This document shows positions 44,570 to 56,878 of a stretch of 64,000 nucleotides of DNA, piece by piece (positions within the stretch are counted from its first letter, which is position 1; each line of letters starts with the position of its first letter). This DNA is from Enchytraeus crypticus (lineage: Eukaryota; Annelida; Clitellata; Enchytraeida; Enchytraeidae). The notes under the pieces are model-generated. The model was not told where the DNA came from. It ran no database searches and worked only from the letters and a program-made list of their open reading frames with translations. The translations under genes and the position numbers were made by a program. The stretch spans positions 124,001 through 188,000 of the forward strand of contig CAJHZI010000511.1 of NCBI GenBank assembly GCA_905160935.1. The letters run 5' to 3'.

Positions 44570-44880
44570 ATGCTTCTTGTTTTCTGCTCCGACAATATGG
44601 AACTCTCTGTCACAAGATCTTTGATCTTGTATTTGGATTGGTACTTTCCTTGGAAAGCTAAAAATCCATCTCTTTCCGCCATAAGTCTAAATTTCGACTC
44701 GCTTGCCTTGGATCTTGGACTTGCACTGTTTTGATCTCGCTTTCTCTTGTGCTTTTAGTGTACTCAGTCGTCATCGTGTGGTGCTTTGTCGTCTGTTTGC
44801 ACTGAGTCTTCAAGAGATGTCCCTGACATAACCTTATGGCGAGGAGCCGGACGTTAAATTCTAATTGATTGATTAATTAT
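44570..44880 (+). mobile_element. LINE 3' end, same family as the 33.6-kb copy
   Basis: Contains WNSLSQDL, GTFLGKLKIHLF and the shared non-coding block CTTGGACTTGCACTGTTTTG, then GGACGTTAAATTCTAATTG and a short ATTGATT tail. One in-frame stop lies in the coding remnant. Confidence 0.7.
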
Positions 44881-45162
44881 TGACTGATTGGTTGACTGAA
44901 TTAGGAACAACTTAGCAGATATATTTTATAAGTGAAGTCTGCTTTGAGGATTGACTAATTTACAGCCGTTGTAGAAGGGAAAACGTATTTATCTATTGAG
45001 CGCTCAATGAAAAACACTATATTAAAACTGAGTGAAAAGGTGTATCTTGAACCTGCCTGTTGGTAGATCACTAGAGTTTGCGAGATACGGGGAGAGATTG
45101 AAGGATATGCTATAATAAGTATACCGAATCCCGAAACAATTATAACTGTCACGATCTCTCAT

Positions 45163-45286
45163 TCTGGCATATTTTCTCTTCCGATTTTCTCTCCCCTCCC
45201 ATCTCTCTCTCTCTCTCTCTGGTAAATCTCCAGTAATATCTATGGCGCATCCTTGGCCTATCTCTCTGCCTCTCAATCATGCGATT

Positions 45287-45322
<36 letters not shown>
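45163..45322. repeat. (CT)n-rich region
   Basis: CT runs near 45200-45220 and 45289-45320 in a pyrimidine-rich stretch. The Ser/Leu-rich frames here are artefacts. Confidence 0.85.
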
Positions 45323-46409
45323 AGTCTACGCGTGTTTCTTGCTTCGGTCACTTCTATATATCTCATACATCATCCCGTATGTCTCCCTCGCTCTCTTTTC
45401 TCTGGCTCTCTTCACTCTACTTTGGTCTCTTTCTGTATATCCGCCTCTTACTCTACAGTCTATGCAATAAACTATCATATCTTAGAAGGAAAAGTATATA
45501 TTTTTCAAGTAATAGCATCGAATACAGATTTGTACCTGTCTCTCGGGTTTCCACATGTTATATTTTCTTCAGAGTTTAACATTCTCGTCCGCTTTAGATA
45601 TGAATTGAGGCGTTTTGCCTGATGACTGAATTGCATGACATCTTTCTTTGACATTTTGCTTGTCAGCTTGGCTATGATTCTGCTCTATGTTTTTATAGTA
45701 CTCCAATTGTTGCTGTTGATGTTGCTCACACTTTTCTCGGTAATAAATTTTACGACTTACAAAATAATTAAAGTTCGAAAAGATTTCGTAACGTAACATT
45801 CTATTTTAATTATTTCAGAATTGAAAACTTGTAAAACGTTTTGGTTATCCTAACATTTAATTAACAACTAGGAAAATAAGAATACGACTGAGTTTTAAAT
45901 AGTGCTCTAGATTTACATTAACGCGATAAATGTTTTATATAAAAAATTATTATTGAGAAGTAATTTTTCTACTTAACTCTCTTTTCAGGGTATATATTCA
46001 CTCGTCCTCGTCAATGATTTATGTCTGTAACAGCGACTGAGCCACCTAGCGGCCTAATCCCAATGTCTCTACCATCATCCTTTCTCTACACCACGTCGCA
46101 TTTAATTCATGCTTCTTATGTCCGTTTCAGAATCATTTTACGGTTCCTGTTCATGATCTTTGTACTTCCGTTTCCGCTCCAGGTGATTCTACTTCCGTTT
46201 CTGACCGTGATCCTTTGCCTTCCGGTTGTTCATTCTATTCCGGCGTTGTACTGTCTGCCTCGAAGCAACTGCTTTGAAGCTTAATTAAATATAAGACCTT
46301 AGAAATAATGCGCTGTACCGTCCTGATGGTTATACAAACACGGGTATCGTCGTAATGGATGGAGAGACAGTCCTAGATAAAATTAAAAAGAAAAAGCGAT
46401 AAGATGGAG

Positions 46410-46472
46410 ACAAAGACAGACAGACAGACAGACAGACAGAGATAGAGATAGAGATAGAGAGAGAGAGAGAGT
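46410..46472. repeat. (ACAG)n, (GATA)n and GA simple sequence
   Basis: ACAGACAGACAGACAGACAG, then GATAGAGATAGAGATAG and GA. Three short-motif runs in a row. Confidence 0.9.
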
Positions 46473-46779
46473 GAATACAACGAACGAGGGAGAGTATGGT
46501 AGAAAGAAAGAGCGAAAGAGTTAACGAGAGAGGCAAAAAGTGGGATGAAATTTAATTACATCAAGGCCACACAAGTAAGTTATTAAGAAAAGTGCACAAG
46601 TGGTCCTTATATAACTAAATAGTAAGCTGTGATAATAACGTTGCTACTGTTTTCGGGTTGTCTTAGGCCCAATATGAAGGTGCACCATACCAAAAGACAA
46701 TTTCATTCAAAAGAATTGAGACAAAGTTTAGGCTTTGGTAAGTCACGAAGACTTACCAAAATGAGTGATTTGATCAAAG

Positions 46780-46900
46780 TGTAGTTTCTCTTTCTCTTCG
46801 GCTGATGTTTTTCAGATCGTTTGGGGTGAATCTATTTGTACTGACATTTGACGGGGGACGTCCCTGACATTATCAATCGTGGAAACGAACGTTAAACCTT
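46780..46900 (+). repeat. 3' end of a SINE/LINE (AACGTTAAACC tail)
   Basis: GGGTGAATCTATTTGTACTG, GGGGGACGTCCCTGACATTA and ACGTTAAACCTTTAG match the 18.1-kb copy. Confidence 0.6.
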
Positions 46901-47775
46901 TAGTAGTAGTATTTTTAAAGTTTTGTTATATTTATCAAATGCTATTGAATGAGCTTGAATTCAGGGACAGTGTGTAGAAACAAAATCGTAAATTAACAGC
47001 AATAGAATCTGTCTACGAGCGGAAATGAATATGTAGTCTTTCTGATTGAGGAATACATAAAAAATATCACAAAAATCCTCAAGAAAACAAATCTACAAAT
47101 AATAACATTAATAACTGGCACAAGAAACACAAACCAGATCAAAACATACTTGAAGCTGAACCAGATAAGCCTAACAAAAAGTAGTTCACGTCAAACCAGA
47201 CAACATACGATAACAATAGCTCAAAGCTGGTATTATAGATATAGTAAAAAATTCAGAAATGATGGAGCTTTTTAATAGTATAATTCACCGTGGTCGCTTA
47301 ATTAAGATGCGTGCAGTTTTCGATGAACTTAATTGCCTCTTGACGTCAGTGTCCTCTTACAGACTGAGACTGTCGCCGGCAGGTATATTTTCAAATTAGT
47401 CTCATATCGAGTACTTCTATCATCCAAGAAAATGTGTCCATTATAATCTCTGTAGCTAGAGGGTTTCTGAAGTTACTACAGAAGTTATAGCTCACACAGC
47501 ATGTTAACGTAATATCTCACATCCTCTTTCTCTCTTTATGTAATTATTATTGTAAGTAAAGCTAAATGGATTATTTAGACTTCTTCTTCTTCTTCCTTTA
47601 CCATCGCCATTGATTTCATCGTCGTCGTTCTTCGAGGACACAGCGGGATTTAATTATCTAATCAGAGTCAGATTACAGCACGCACGTGTCCCTGTCATAT
47701 AACATTAGTTCTCGCTCACGTCCACAAACGGCGCGAGATCCATTTATATAGTGATACGTGTGAGAGATGCTTGCG

Positions 47776-47890
47776 TGGATAGAAAAGTGGTTAGATTGGT
47801 CTAGCGGATACTAGTCTTAGCTGTTGACCAAGATGTATTCTGTTCGGCGTTGGGTTCAAACCTGATTAGTTCCCTCTCGTAAGGCTTCAG
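47776..47890 (+). repeat. tRNA-headed SINE-like segment
   Basis: TTGGTCTAGCGG resembles an A box and TTGGGTTCAAACCTG a B box. The spacing (about 50 bases) fits a tRNA-like head. No intact tRNA cloverleaf was verified. It directly precedes a reversed SINE-A. Confidence 0.45.
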
Positions 47891-47920
47891 TTGTGGGAAA
47901 ATAAGAAATAAAAATAAAAA

Positions 47921-48054
47921 AGCTAGTAAAGCTAAGGTTAACGTCAGTTTCCTCACTCAAAGGTGATGTCAGTGACGGGCGAGCGCAGGATTTGAACCCA
48001 CACCTACTGATCCGCGGTCGAGTATCTTATCGACTTCGCCATTTTCTCCAGCCA
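47921..48054 (-). repeat. SINE-A (reverse)
   Basis: Read on the - strand, it has GGCTGGAGAAAATGGCGAAG, the A/B-box layout GGGTTCAAATCC, and the AACTGACGTTAACCTTAGC tail. It lies next to another tRNA-headed piece at 47776. Confidence 0.75.
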
Positions 48055-48453
48055 ATAAAATAGGCGAGTGCTCCTCTTAGCAAATTACCTTTGCTATCCA
48101 GATTCTTCTTCATCATTTAACAACTGCTCAGACTCGGCTGCTGCTGTTGCCAATTATCTGTTTGCTATCTTCAGATATGATGCTATATATAGGCCTAGCT
48201 GTTTGTTCAGCTATTTTATAATGCTTCACAGCTGCTGCTCATAAAGATGCCAAACAGGGTTTTGTAAAGAGCTGTATTAGTAACAAAACACTCAAATAAA
48301 GTTGTAACAGTTATGCTAGTAACAGAACACTCGAAAAAAGCTGTAAAAGTTATACTGTAATTAACATGGTATATCAAAATATGTTCACTGTTCTTGTACT
48401 CTACACACAACAGTCTCTATACTGGGTCTCTTTGGTCGAGATATTCTCTATTC

Positions 48454-48454
<1 letters not shown>

Positions 48455-48486
<32 letters not shown>
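48455..48486. repeat. (AC)n microsatellite
   Basis: A 32-base CA run just upstream of a SINE-A copy. Confidence 0.9.
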
Positions 48487-48488
<2 letters not shown>

Positions 48489-48552
48489 ATATATACGTCT
48501 CAGAACTTGTGTACTTGCACGAGAAGGACGATTTTCTATGAAATCTAGCGTA

Positions 48553-48690
48553 CTGGCTGGAGCCAGTGACGAAGTCGGTTAGATACTCGACCGCGGATCA
48601 GTTGATGCGGGTTCAAATCCTGGGCTCGCCCGTCACTAACATCGCTTTCGAGTGAGAAAACTGACGTTAACCTTAGCAAAAGCTAAGGAA
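48553..48690 (+). repeat. SINE-A
   Basis: CTGGCTGGAGCCAGTGACGA, GACCGCGGATCAGTTGATG, GCGGGTTCAAATCCTGGG and TGACGTTAACCTTAGC: the best-preserved copy in the window. Confidence 0.8.
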
Positions 48691-49284
48691 AGTCGTGTGA
48701 AAGGTCCTACACTATGAAGATGGCGGACGGGGTAGGGGTTTGGGAAATGGCTGTCAGGGGATTGAGAAAAGCGAAGTCTTGCTCAGGAGCATACGATGAT
48801 GTATTGAAATTGAGTTAATTATGAAGAAGATCACTTGAGACTAGACTAGTATATATGAGCTACGGTATAGCATTGGGGTGATAATGTCTACTGAGTGTTG
48901 AGTCATACCGATCCGGAAAAAGAATTGCCGCGAAATAAAAATTATAATAGTGTAGTATGTGGGCTTTAAAATTTCAAGATTTCAATTGAAGACTGTGCGT
49001 GTTCTATGGCGGACTATTTTCCATTAATCGCTACTGGAGGCATTGAACGATTTTGAACGGTTTTAATTAATGAAAATTATATTTAAAAGTATAGATATAA
49101 ATAAATAGATTCTTGTGGCGAAAACGCCAATTCTATTCATCTTTAAATAAGATTGCCTAATAATTATAATTATAATTGTTAGACAGAAGAAATTTATGTG
49201 ATTTATTTATTTATTTTAGTTTGACTTCACTAATGGTTTACAAGATAAATAAGTGATCCGGATAGTAACTGTTTGTGTGTGTAA

Positions 49285-49293
49285 GAGAGAGAA

Positions 49294-49337
<44 letters not shown>
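49285..49337. repeat. (GA)n microsatellite
   Basis: A GA run with AAAG interruptions. Confidence 0.9.
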
Positions 49338-49340
<3 letters not shown>

Positions 49341-49504
49341 GGGGGGAATGGAGTGTACGATCAATCAATAAAATTAGACATCTTTATAAAAAACATTGTT
49401 AACGGCTGGAATCAAAGTTGTTACTGGCTTTAAATAGTTAAGTACATGAAATAAATAAGCTTATATTGTCAGTGGATAACTTACCGTGTAACAGTAAAAC
49501 ACAG

Positions 49505-49640
49505 GCACATTAAATACATTTAGTACATTAAGTACATTTAATTAAGTAAATTTAAGTATATTTCATTTAAGTATATTAAGTACATTTAGTAAATAAAGTA
49601 CATTTAAGTACATTTCATTTAAGTACATTAAGTACTGTAA
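49505..49640. repeat. Short TTAAGTACATT-type repeats
   Basis: TTAAGTACATTTCATTTAAG-like units of 10-25 bases recur. Simple AT-rich expansion. Confidence 0.75.
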
Positions 49641-50239
49641 CGATTTTATGAATATAAATGTAGACTAGTCATAGAAACACTTTGAACCATGTAGTACGAC
49701 ATATTTTTACGACATTTTATTATTTTAAAGAGAAACTTTTCTATCCCTGAAATGTGATAGATTAATATCTATATTAATATAGCAGCAGAGTCGAAACTAA
49801 GATGCTATAGCCTAGATCAGTGTTCCCTTAAAATTCAATCTAAAACCTAAACCATTTACTTCCAGCCAAGCACACCTGTGTTCTTTATCAAGAGATTTCA
49901 TTGGTTGCACGCTATTATTGTGATCAAGCAGCTATACAGTGAAATGCCAAGGTTTCTATTTTCCCAGAGTACAATTACTGTAATTAGTGTCTAATTATTT
50001 TTGACAAATATTTTAGTATTAAAGTTCTTATCAAAGATTCGTGGTTACTTTGTCTAGACCGCTTTCTACAGCATATAAGCGCTTCATATCCAGAGTAGAA
50101 CAGACGTATACTGTGCGTGTTGTAACGGGCGATTAGACCTCATGTGGTTAAGGCGTATCTAGGAAGTCAAGACTGTAATATGGCTTCGTTACTACAAGAC
50201 TTTTAAGAAGTCATTAAGGCTCGATGGATGAAAGTAAAA

Positions 50240-50480
50240 AAAGAAAGTAAACACTCAGTATAGTGAAATGATCAACCATGTTGGTATCTATCACTTTTTA
50301 ACACCACATGTTTAAACCGTTAGGCAAATTAATTAATTTTTCAAATAGCCAGTCCAGTGAATGTCTGAGATTTTACTCTCAGATCAGCGCGGCCGGGATT
50401 CGAACCCACAAGGGTTCAATTCACCTCAGGATCTGTCATTTAAAATTTCATGACTTTACCCCTACGCTATTAAGACGTTC
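50240..50480 (-). repeat. SINE-C, tRNA-derived (reverse)
   Basis: Read reversed: an A-box-like TAGCGTAGGGGTAAAG, the B box GTGGGTTCGAATCCC, then the body (GCGCTGATCTGAGAGTAAAA) and a tail towards 50240. It is the most complete copy of the family. Confidence 0.75.
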
Positions 50481-50740
50481 AATGCATTGTTTACTAATTA
50501 TTGAATGCATGAATTGTTAGTTAATTTTAGCAGACCTGTTATGACTTGACTTGTGTATTTAAAGGTTTTAATATTGCTGTCATATTACTCTTCTGTAAGA
50601 AATGAGTCTCAGTTAGTTTGATTGAATGTACATTTAGCAGAAGCTTGTGGAGACAAGTCTACGTATTGTGGTTATCTCTGGTACGCATCGGGGGCTTTGA
50701 CATGAGCGAAGAATGCAAGAGGTTGACTAGAGGAGTAGGG

Positions 50741-50742
50741 CA

Positions 50743-50776
<34 letters not shown>

Positions 50777-50915
50777 TAGAGGAGAGAGAGAGAGAGAGAA
50801 AGGTAGATAAAGATAGAGAGAGATAGAGAGAGTGAGAGACAGAGAGTGAGAGTGAGAGAGAGAGAGTGAGAGAGAGAAAGAGAAAGAGAGAGAGGGAGAG
50901 AAAGAGAAAGTGAGT
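50741..50915. repeat. Degenerate GA-rich tract
   Basis: About 170 bases of GAGA with GATA, GTGA and GAAA interruptions. Purines only on the + strand apart from these. Confidence 0.9.
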
Positions 50916-50999
50916 GTAGAGAAGTATTCAGTTGAGAAAGGCAGAATTAAGAGGGAAGGTAAGATAGAGAAAAACAGTAAAGGTTGGAAAAACTAGATA

Positions 51000-53260
51000 T
51001 AAATGTGAATTGCAGTGCAATTTACATTTTGATTATATAAAATTATATCCTTCTGAAGTAAAAAAATTTTCTTTCGTTTTATTTGTTTCGCTTTCTAAAT
51101 CTTGGCCTATTATTACCACTTCATAAAAATTGTTATTTTAAATTAATTTCTGATTATTATTAGATTTCAGAATTACGTATTATGATTTGTTATTTTTCTT
51201 CACATTTTGTTTATTTTCACTGATTTTTGTAATTTTTCTTTTCCTAATTAATTCTAGAATCAAATTTGTCCCAATCCGTCGAGCAAAGAGTAGTCAACTA
51301 TAAATCTTCTGCTTTATAGCGCAGATACACGAATGATTTACTCTGCTATCAACATGGTTACTATCGACAGACACTTAAGAATACCAACAGAATGTTGATA
51401 TTTACTGTAGACTATAATACATTACGCTGATAATTTGATTGTAATATTTGGTTGCTATAGGAATTATTTACTATATGCATTTAGTGTTGAATAATAATGC
51501 TAATTGAAAGAATCGATTACTGCAATGAAGGCGTTCAGAATATTCTAAATATCACAGTTCACGGAGTTATTGTTCTTCCATTTGATTTTCCTGAGGCGAG
51601 ACTTCTTATCAACACCGGGGCTCATTAATGTGATGCTTCGATTGACTGTTCTCAGTCTCACTACTTGTCTCGGTGCGTACGTAGGTGTATGCTTGTGAGT
51701 TTACGTGTACAATTTTGTCTTTATTTTGAATATCGCTATACTTAACTTTTCTCGTACATGTGTGCATTTTTGTGTATGCAAGCAAGAACATCTATAAAAC
51801 TGTGTATAAGAGCGCTACTATAATTATTTATTTATTGGGAAGTCTACTTGTGTCAATGAAATTCATTCCTATAGTTGATTTCGGTTTGTTTGAATTATGA
51901 CAGGATTATGGATGTTACCATTGAAATATGTGTATTTATATGCGTGTTTCTATTTCCCGTCGCCAGTGATACTTTGTTACGACTTCTTTTCAACGATTCT
52001 ATGTCTGTTTTGTCTATATTCTAGAATAGCCCAATAATAATAATAATAATAACAACAATTAGAGCGCTACTGTCGTCAATGACAACATCGAACACTATTG
52101 AGACAAAATCAAGCCGGGGAGCAAAAAGAAGGTCCAAAACGGTGGAAATTCCAAAATCCAGATAATCAGTCCAAAGTAAATGGCTCAGTATGTAAGTACG
52201 TTAGGTAACATCGTGAAATTTTAACTGGGTGTTCATGAAGTCTAAGAATAGATTTCCAATAGAAGCTATCAGAGAGTAAAATGACGGACATACAGATGAC
52301 TGGTAACATGGGAAATTTATTAAACTGGTTAATGATTAAACATGAGGTATTAAAAAAGCGATTGATACTATCACATATATCAATATATCTAGAATATTCG
52401 CTTTATAATGTGTGTTTAATTTTTATAAGCTATAGCAAAATTTTTATGATTTCCAATTTGTCTCTAGAATTGCTAAAAAACTCAATTTTGAGAGCACATT
52501 TTTGCGTTTTCCTGTTCATTTAAGATATGAACTGTGCATCCGTCATATCAATTGCAGAAGTTACTTAGATAATCCTGCTTGAGGCGTTCTGTAGAATGCT
52601 CAGTTTAATTGCTCATTTCTTTATCCACTTCGTTCCATCTTTAGATCTGAGGGCTTCTTCTAATTTCCTCAGAGCGACGAAGAATCACAGTTTCTCTTGA
52701 TAGTTTGTCTTGGAATTACCGTTGTCTATGCATCATATTCGTCTACATCCGTCTCCTGTTTCCTTTCCCTCGTCCTTATTTTTCTTTAGAATGCGCACTC
52801 TCAATGTCTCTCTCTCTGTATTGTTCTCTCTCTCTCAATGCCTTTCCCCGTGTCTTTCTCTCTCCCCATAATTCACTCTATATAGAAAATATTAGATAAG
52901 ATTGATTATTATAGGTTTACAACCTTTTTTGCAGGACACTTTCAATATATTGAGAATGAATCTCATTTCAATTAACAAAGGTATTGTTGATTCCTTTTCT
53001 TATCCTTATTTCTGAGTAAAAGGTAAGACTCAGTGATGAATAATTTGTCTCCAGATACTTTTCCTGATATGGCTGTAAGTAACACGATCGCTCACCTCAA
53101 CCGACACCACGGTATAGGCCAAATACCACGTAGAGGGTCTTTGAAAGCAAGGCGCGCTGGGCCGGTGTTCAAAATATAGGCAAGATGATATAAATCTATT
53201 GTGAGAAGAGAGGTGTTTTAAACCTGCAACAGAAAGCGGAAATAGTTGAACATGAGCGAA
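51000..53260. other. Mostly unassigned DNA
   Basis: Contains the repeat family F copy at 52043 and a CT-rich bit near 52810. No gene recognised. Confidence 0.45.
52043..52200. repeat. Interspersed repeat family F
   Basis: CGCTACTGTCGTCAATGACA and ACATCGAACACTATTGAGAC, the second copy of the 0.5-kb repeat, with an (ATA)n run on its left side. Confidence 0.55.
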
Positions 53261-53264
53261 GAAG

Positions 53265-53402
53265 TCTGGAGCCAGTGGCGATGTCGGTAACATATTTGAC
53301 CCCGGATCAGTATGTGGGGCATTCAAACCCTGGGTTCGCCCGTCACTGACATCTTTTCGAGTGAGGAAACTGACTTTAATATTAGCTTTACCAGCTTTAC
53401 CA
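53265..53402 (+). repeat. SINE-A
   Basis: TCTGGAGCCAGTGGCGATG, CATTCAAACCCTGGGTTC and GAGGAAACTGACTTTAATA. It is followed directly by a reversed LINE fragment. Confidence 0.75.
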
Positions 53403-53580
53403 AGATCAGAAGGCAGGGAGTTCCAAATAGGAGGACCCGAAAAAGATAATGAACTATTGAGATGAGAAGATTTGGAATTTTGAGCATATTGGCATCAGAA
53501 GCAGGAAGCTTACGAGTAGATTGATTTTGAATTAAGAGATCAGAACGGCAAGAAGTTTTTCCAAATTTCTTTTGTTGAAA
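53403..53580 (-). mobile_element. LINE C-terminal fragment (IWNSLPSDLG)
   Basis: The - strand reads SNSSLSFSGPPIWNSLPSD, then LGKAG, with a stop further upstream. It abuts the 3' end of a + strand SINE-A copy at about 53402. Confidence 0.6.
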
Positions 53581-53629
53581 GTTAACCGAGCAATTTTATA
53601 CTTAGTTTATTGAACCAAGGGGAGCAGAT

Positions 53630-53757
53630 TAGGTATGTTAGATGATTTTAAGATCCACCTTATGTGAACATGAAGAGGAAAACGGGAGAAAGAGAAGAGT
53701 GCAGGATTTATATACCATGGACCTGCCAATAGGCAGTGCACTAGGAGAGAGAGAGAT
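53630..53757 (+). mobile_element. RTE-like LINE 3' terminus with GA tail
   Basis: Matches the complement of the 3' end of the 54.9-kb LINE: AGATGATTTTAAGATCCACC, then TATACCATGGACCTGCCAAT, AGGCAGTGCACTAGGAGAG and a (GA)n that changes to (ATA)n. Confidence 0.7.
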
Positions 53758-53867
53758 AATAATAATAATTAATAATGGAAAAAATTAATTAATTAAAGAA
53801 ATAAAAATAAAATAAAATAAAATATAATAAAAAAATAATATAAGAAAATAATAAAAAATAAAAATAA

Positions 53868-54089
53868 ATCTTCCTGCCGATTGCTTTTGAGACATTGGGC
53901 CCCATCAACTCTGCCGCGTCTGACTTCATTAACGAATTAGGCAGGAGAACCAGTGCCATTACAGGCGACCAACGAGAAAAAGCCTTTCTATGGCAGCGCC
54001 TATCTGTTGCACTCCAGCGTTTTAATGCTGTATGCGTTCGTGGCACATTGTCGAATGCGGCCTCCCAGAGCGTAGAGGAACAATTTTAA
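53868..54089 (+). mobile_element. LINE-type reverse transcriptase C-terminus
   Basis: The open frame reads IFLPIAFETLGPINSAASDF, then INELGRRTSAITGDQREKAF and LWQRLSVALQRFNAVCVRGT, ending in a stop. This LGRR..TGD...FLWQRLS..QRFNA ending is familiar from reverse-transcriptase proteins of many invertebrate genomes. Only the last 70 codons remain, followed by an A/T-rich tail. It is flanked by AT-rich simple sequence (53755-53867 and 54160-54250), suggesting a 5'-truncated insertion. Confidence 0.65.
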
Positions 54090-54253
54090 ATATTTTTCAT
54101 CTTTCTTTTAATTAAATAAAGTCTTTTTTATCTTATATTTTAGCCCAGGGCCTTATACAAAATAAAAATAATATAATATAAATACAATTAAATAATAATT
54201 AATAAAGGAAAAAATATTAGTTAATTAATTAAAATTAATTTAATTAATTATTA

Positions 54254-54300
54254 GTTATTAGGTTTAACGTCCGTTTCCTCATCAAAGGATGATGTCAGGG
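54254..54300 (-). repeat. 3' tail fragment of a SINE/LINE (reverse)
   Basis: On the - strand, TCCCTGACATCATCCTTTGA followed by GAGGAAACGGACGTTAAACC, the same tail as at 11983 and 18223. Confidence 0.6.
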
Positions 54301-54869
54301 AAGATAGATGTACATCTGAGTATTAGCAATGCAGAAATGAAACTCAATGGAAGCGTTATTTAATGCTTTATGAGGTATATAGAGAGAAAAGCAAGGACCC
54401 AAGTACAGATCGTTGTTGCACGCAACGTAATTTACCAAAGCGGTCATTATAAAAATATTGATTGATTGCGAACAGAGATAGAGGAGAGTCCAGAGAGAAA
54501 GCAAATAGTATCCCCATGATATATCAAATTCCTATTTTGGACATGTTATACTCAATGAAGCATTTGCCACAGCACAACTGTAACAACAATTACTGGTGAA
54601 TTTGTTTTCAAAAGCTTCTACATTCTCGCCGCATCTTTCCTTCGTAGAGTCCAACTTTCATAGCCACAAGTTGCTACGCAGGTGTGCAAATCGCCAGCTT
54701 GTCTTAATATTTAATTCCCTAATTACTTATTTTCATTTCTGCCAGTTTTCTTATTCAGACTACTGGATATGAGTGCTGTCATGGCATATTACCAGTAGTA
54801 CAGCCATGGCTAGACGCTTTGTATTATCTGAGCGACATGGTGCTTCGTTTGATATAGCTTCCTCCTCTC

Positions 54870-56690
54870 TCTTCTCTCTTAGTGAACTGCCTACTGGCAG
54901 ATCCATGGTGCATAATGAGTCCACTCTTCTCTGTCTTCCGCCTTCCTCTTCATTTCCACATAGGAGTGGGTCTTTAAATCATCTAACATACCTAATCTCG
55001 GCCTGCCCCAGCCTCTTTTTCTTTCCATTCTACCTTCTATGACCTCTTTTAATAGACCTTCCCCCCTTACAATGTGTCCTATCCATCTCTTCTTGTTATT
55101 TCTTAATACATTTATCAACTGTCTATCTGTGCTAACTCTCTCCAGGACTTCCTCATTTGTAACCTTTTGAGTCCAACTAATCCTCTCCATTCTTCTCCAA
55201 ATCCACATTTCCAATGCCTCCAGTTTCCTAGTATCTTCCTTCTTTAAGGTCCATGTCTCACATCCATACAATAGCGTGGTCCAATCCAAAGTTTTCACTA
55301 TCTTTTTCTTTTTGTCTTTCTTTAGACTTTTTGTTAATAGTTCTTTTCTACTACTAAAGGCCGCTTTTGCTTGTGCAATCCTACTGCATATTTCCGTCTC
55401 CACATTTCCAATCATCGGTTATAGTATGACCCAAATATTTGAAACCTTTACCTGTTCCAATTTCGTCCATTTATTGTGATATTTTAACTTCACCTTTATT
55501 ATTGCACTCTCTCCTCCTACTAGTATTTTCCTTCTGCTAAGTCTTCCATGGCTTCCCCATCATTGCCTCAGCGTAAATGTTAAACAGCAGCGGCGAAATG
55601 CTGCAACCTTGTCTTACTCCACGTCCTATTTCACCTTCTTTCTATTATTCTTGTTTGGATTTGATTACTGCTCTTTTGATTCATGTACAAGTTCAAAATT
55701 AGTCTTCTATCTCTCCAGTCAATTCCTATTCTTTTTAGGATATTCATCATCGTTATCCAATCAATCCTGTCAAAGGCCTTCTCGAAGTCTACAAAGCATA
55801 CAAAAACGTCATTTCCATATTGTAAGCTTCTTTCGCAAAGAACCCGCATTACTCCTATTGCTTCTCTTGTGCCGCATCCTTTCCTAAAACCTATTTGTGT
55901 CTTGCTCAGTATCATCTCTGCTTTCGACTGAATGCAATTATTTACTATCTTTAATAAGATCTTCGATGCATGAGGTATTAAGCTGATTGTTCTGTAATCC
56001 GAACACTCCACAGCATTGGTTCTTTTGGGAATTGGAATCATCACTGAATTGGTAAAGTCGTCTGGCCAAATACCTGTATTGTACACTTCCATACATACCT
56101 CCATTAACTTTTTGAGTGTTTCTCCTTCCAACATCTTCAAGAATTCTGCTGGGATTTAATCTATTCCGCCTGCCTTCCCCTTCTTCATACTGTTAATTGC
56201 AGAATAAATTTCCTCCTTCATTAAATCGTGGCCCATTCTATTTTAAAACCCTCTTGAACTGGTTTCCCAGCCTTATCATACAATTCCTCTACATATTCTC
56301 TCCATCTTTCTTTTGCTTCTTCCAGCTCTGTCTTCAATTCCCCATCTTTACCCATTATACTAATGTTCTTTGCATCTCCTTTCTTTTTCTTATCGATTCT
56401 TGTTAATATCCTGACTTTCTGGTATAATAGATCCGACCTCCCTCTTCTATCATATTCTGCTAAATCATCACACTTTTCACTCCACCAATGATCTTTTGCT
56501 TTGTCTGTAACTCTTATAAGTTCACTGTTTAAGCTTCTATATTTCCTTCGGCCATGACTGGTGTCAATACTTTTCCATTTCCTCCGTTCATCCATTTGTC
56601 AAGAATCTGGCTTGTGATCCAAGGTTTAATAGCTTCCTCCACACACTGAAATACCTGTTCAATTCCAACAGCTTCCGTATGAAGATCTTT
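54870..56690 (-). mobile_element. RTE-like LINE, 5'-truncated and internally deleted
   Basis: Read on the - strand, this encodes the linker after the endonuclease, then reverse transcriptase: VMIPIPKRTN, CSDYRTISLIPHASKILL, TQIGFRKGCGTREAI, the catalytic block-A motif FVDFEKAFDRIDW, and GVRQGCSISPLLFNIYAEAM. The C-terminus follows: LLYGCETWTLKKED, WIWRRMERISWT, WIGHIVRGEGLLKEVIEGR, RGWGRPRLGMLDDL. Between them the YADD block is missing, so the copy is catalytically dead. In-frame stops are also present, for example in the GKAGGID*IPAEF region. The 3' end runs into a CT/GA-rich tail at 54860-54890, and the 5' end stops at a (TA)n tract at 56690. Confidence 0.9.
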
Positions 56691-56696
56691 TATATA

Positions 56697-56768
<72 letters not shown>

Positions 56769-56878
56769 GAATCTCGCTCTAGTGTAAGATTGTTTAGTTA
56801 TTGCACTTGTATTTTGTATTCTGCACTGCTTCGGTCTTTGTACGACACTTGTTAATTTTATTAGTTGTCAAATTTGAC

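Larger units (their letters stand above)
45600..47770. other. Mostly unassigned DNA
   Basis: Besides the simple repeat at 46410 and the tail repeat at 46780, nothing was recognised. No exon continuing the receptor-like gene was found here. Confidence 0.45.

Noticed and set aside
47776..47880. A functional tRNA gene
   Set aside because: Only A- and B-box-like motifs are visible; no acceptor stem or cloverleaf could be confirmed, so it is listed as SINE-like.
55276..55931. Forward-strand open frames in the LINE region
   Set aside because: They are antisense shadows of the reverse transcriptase.
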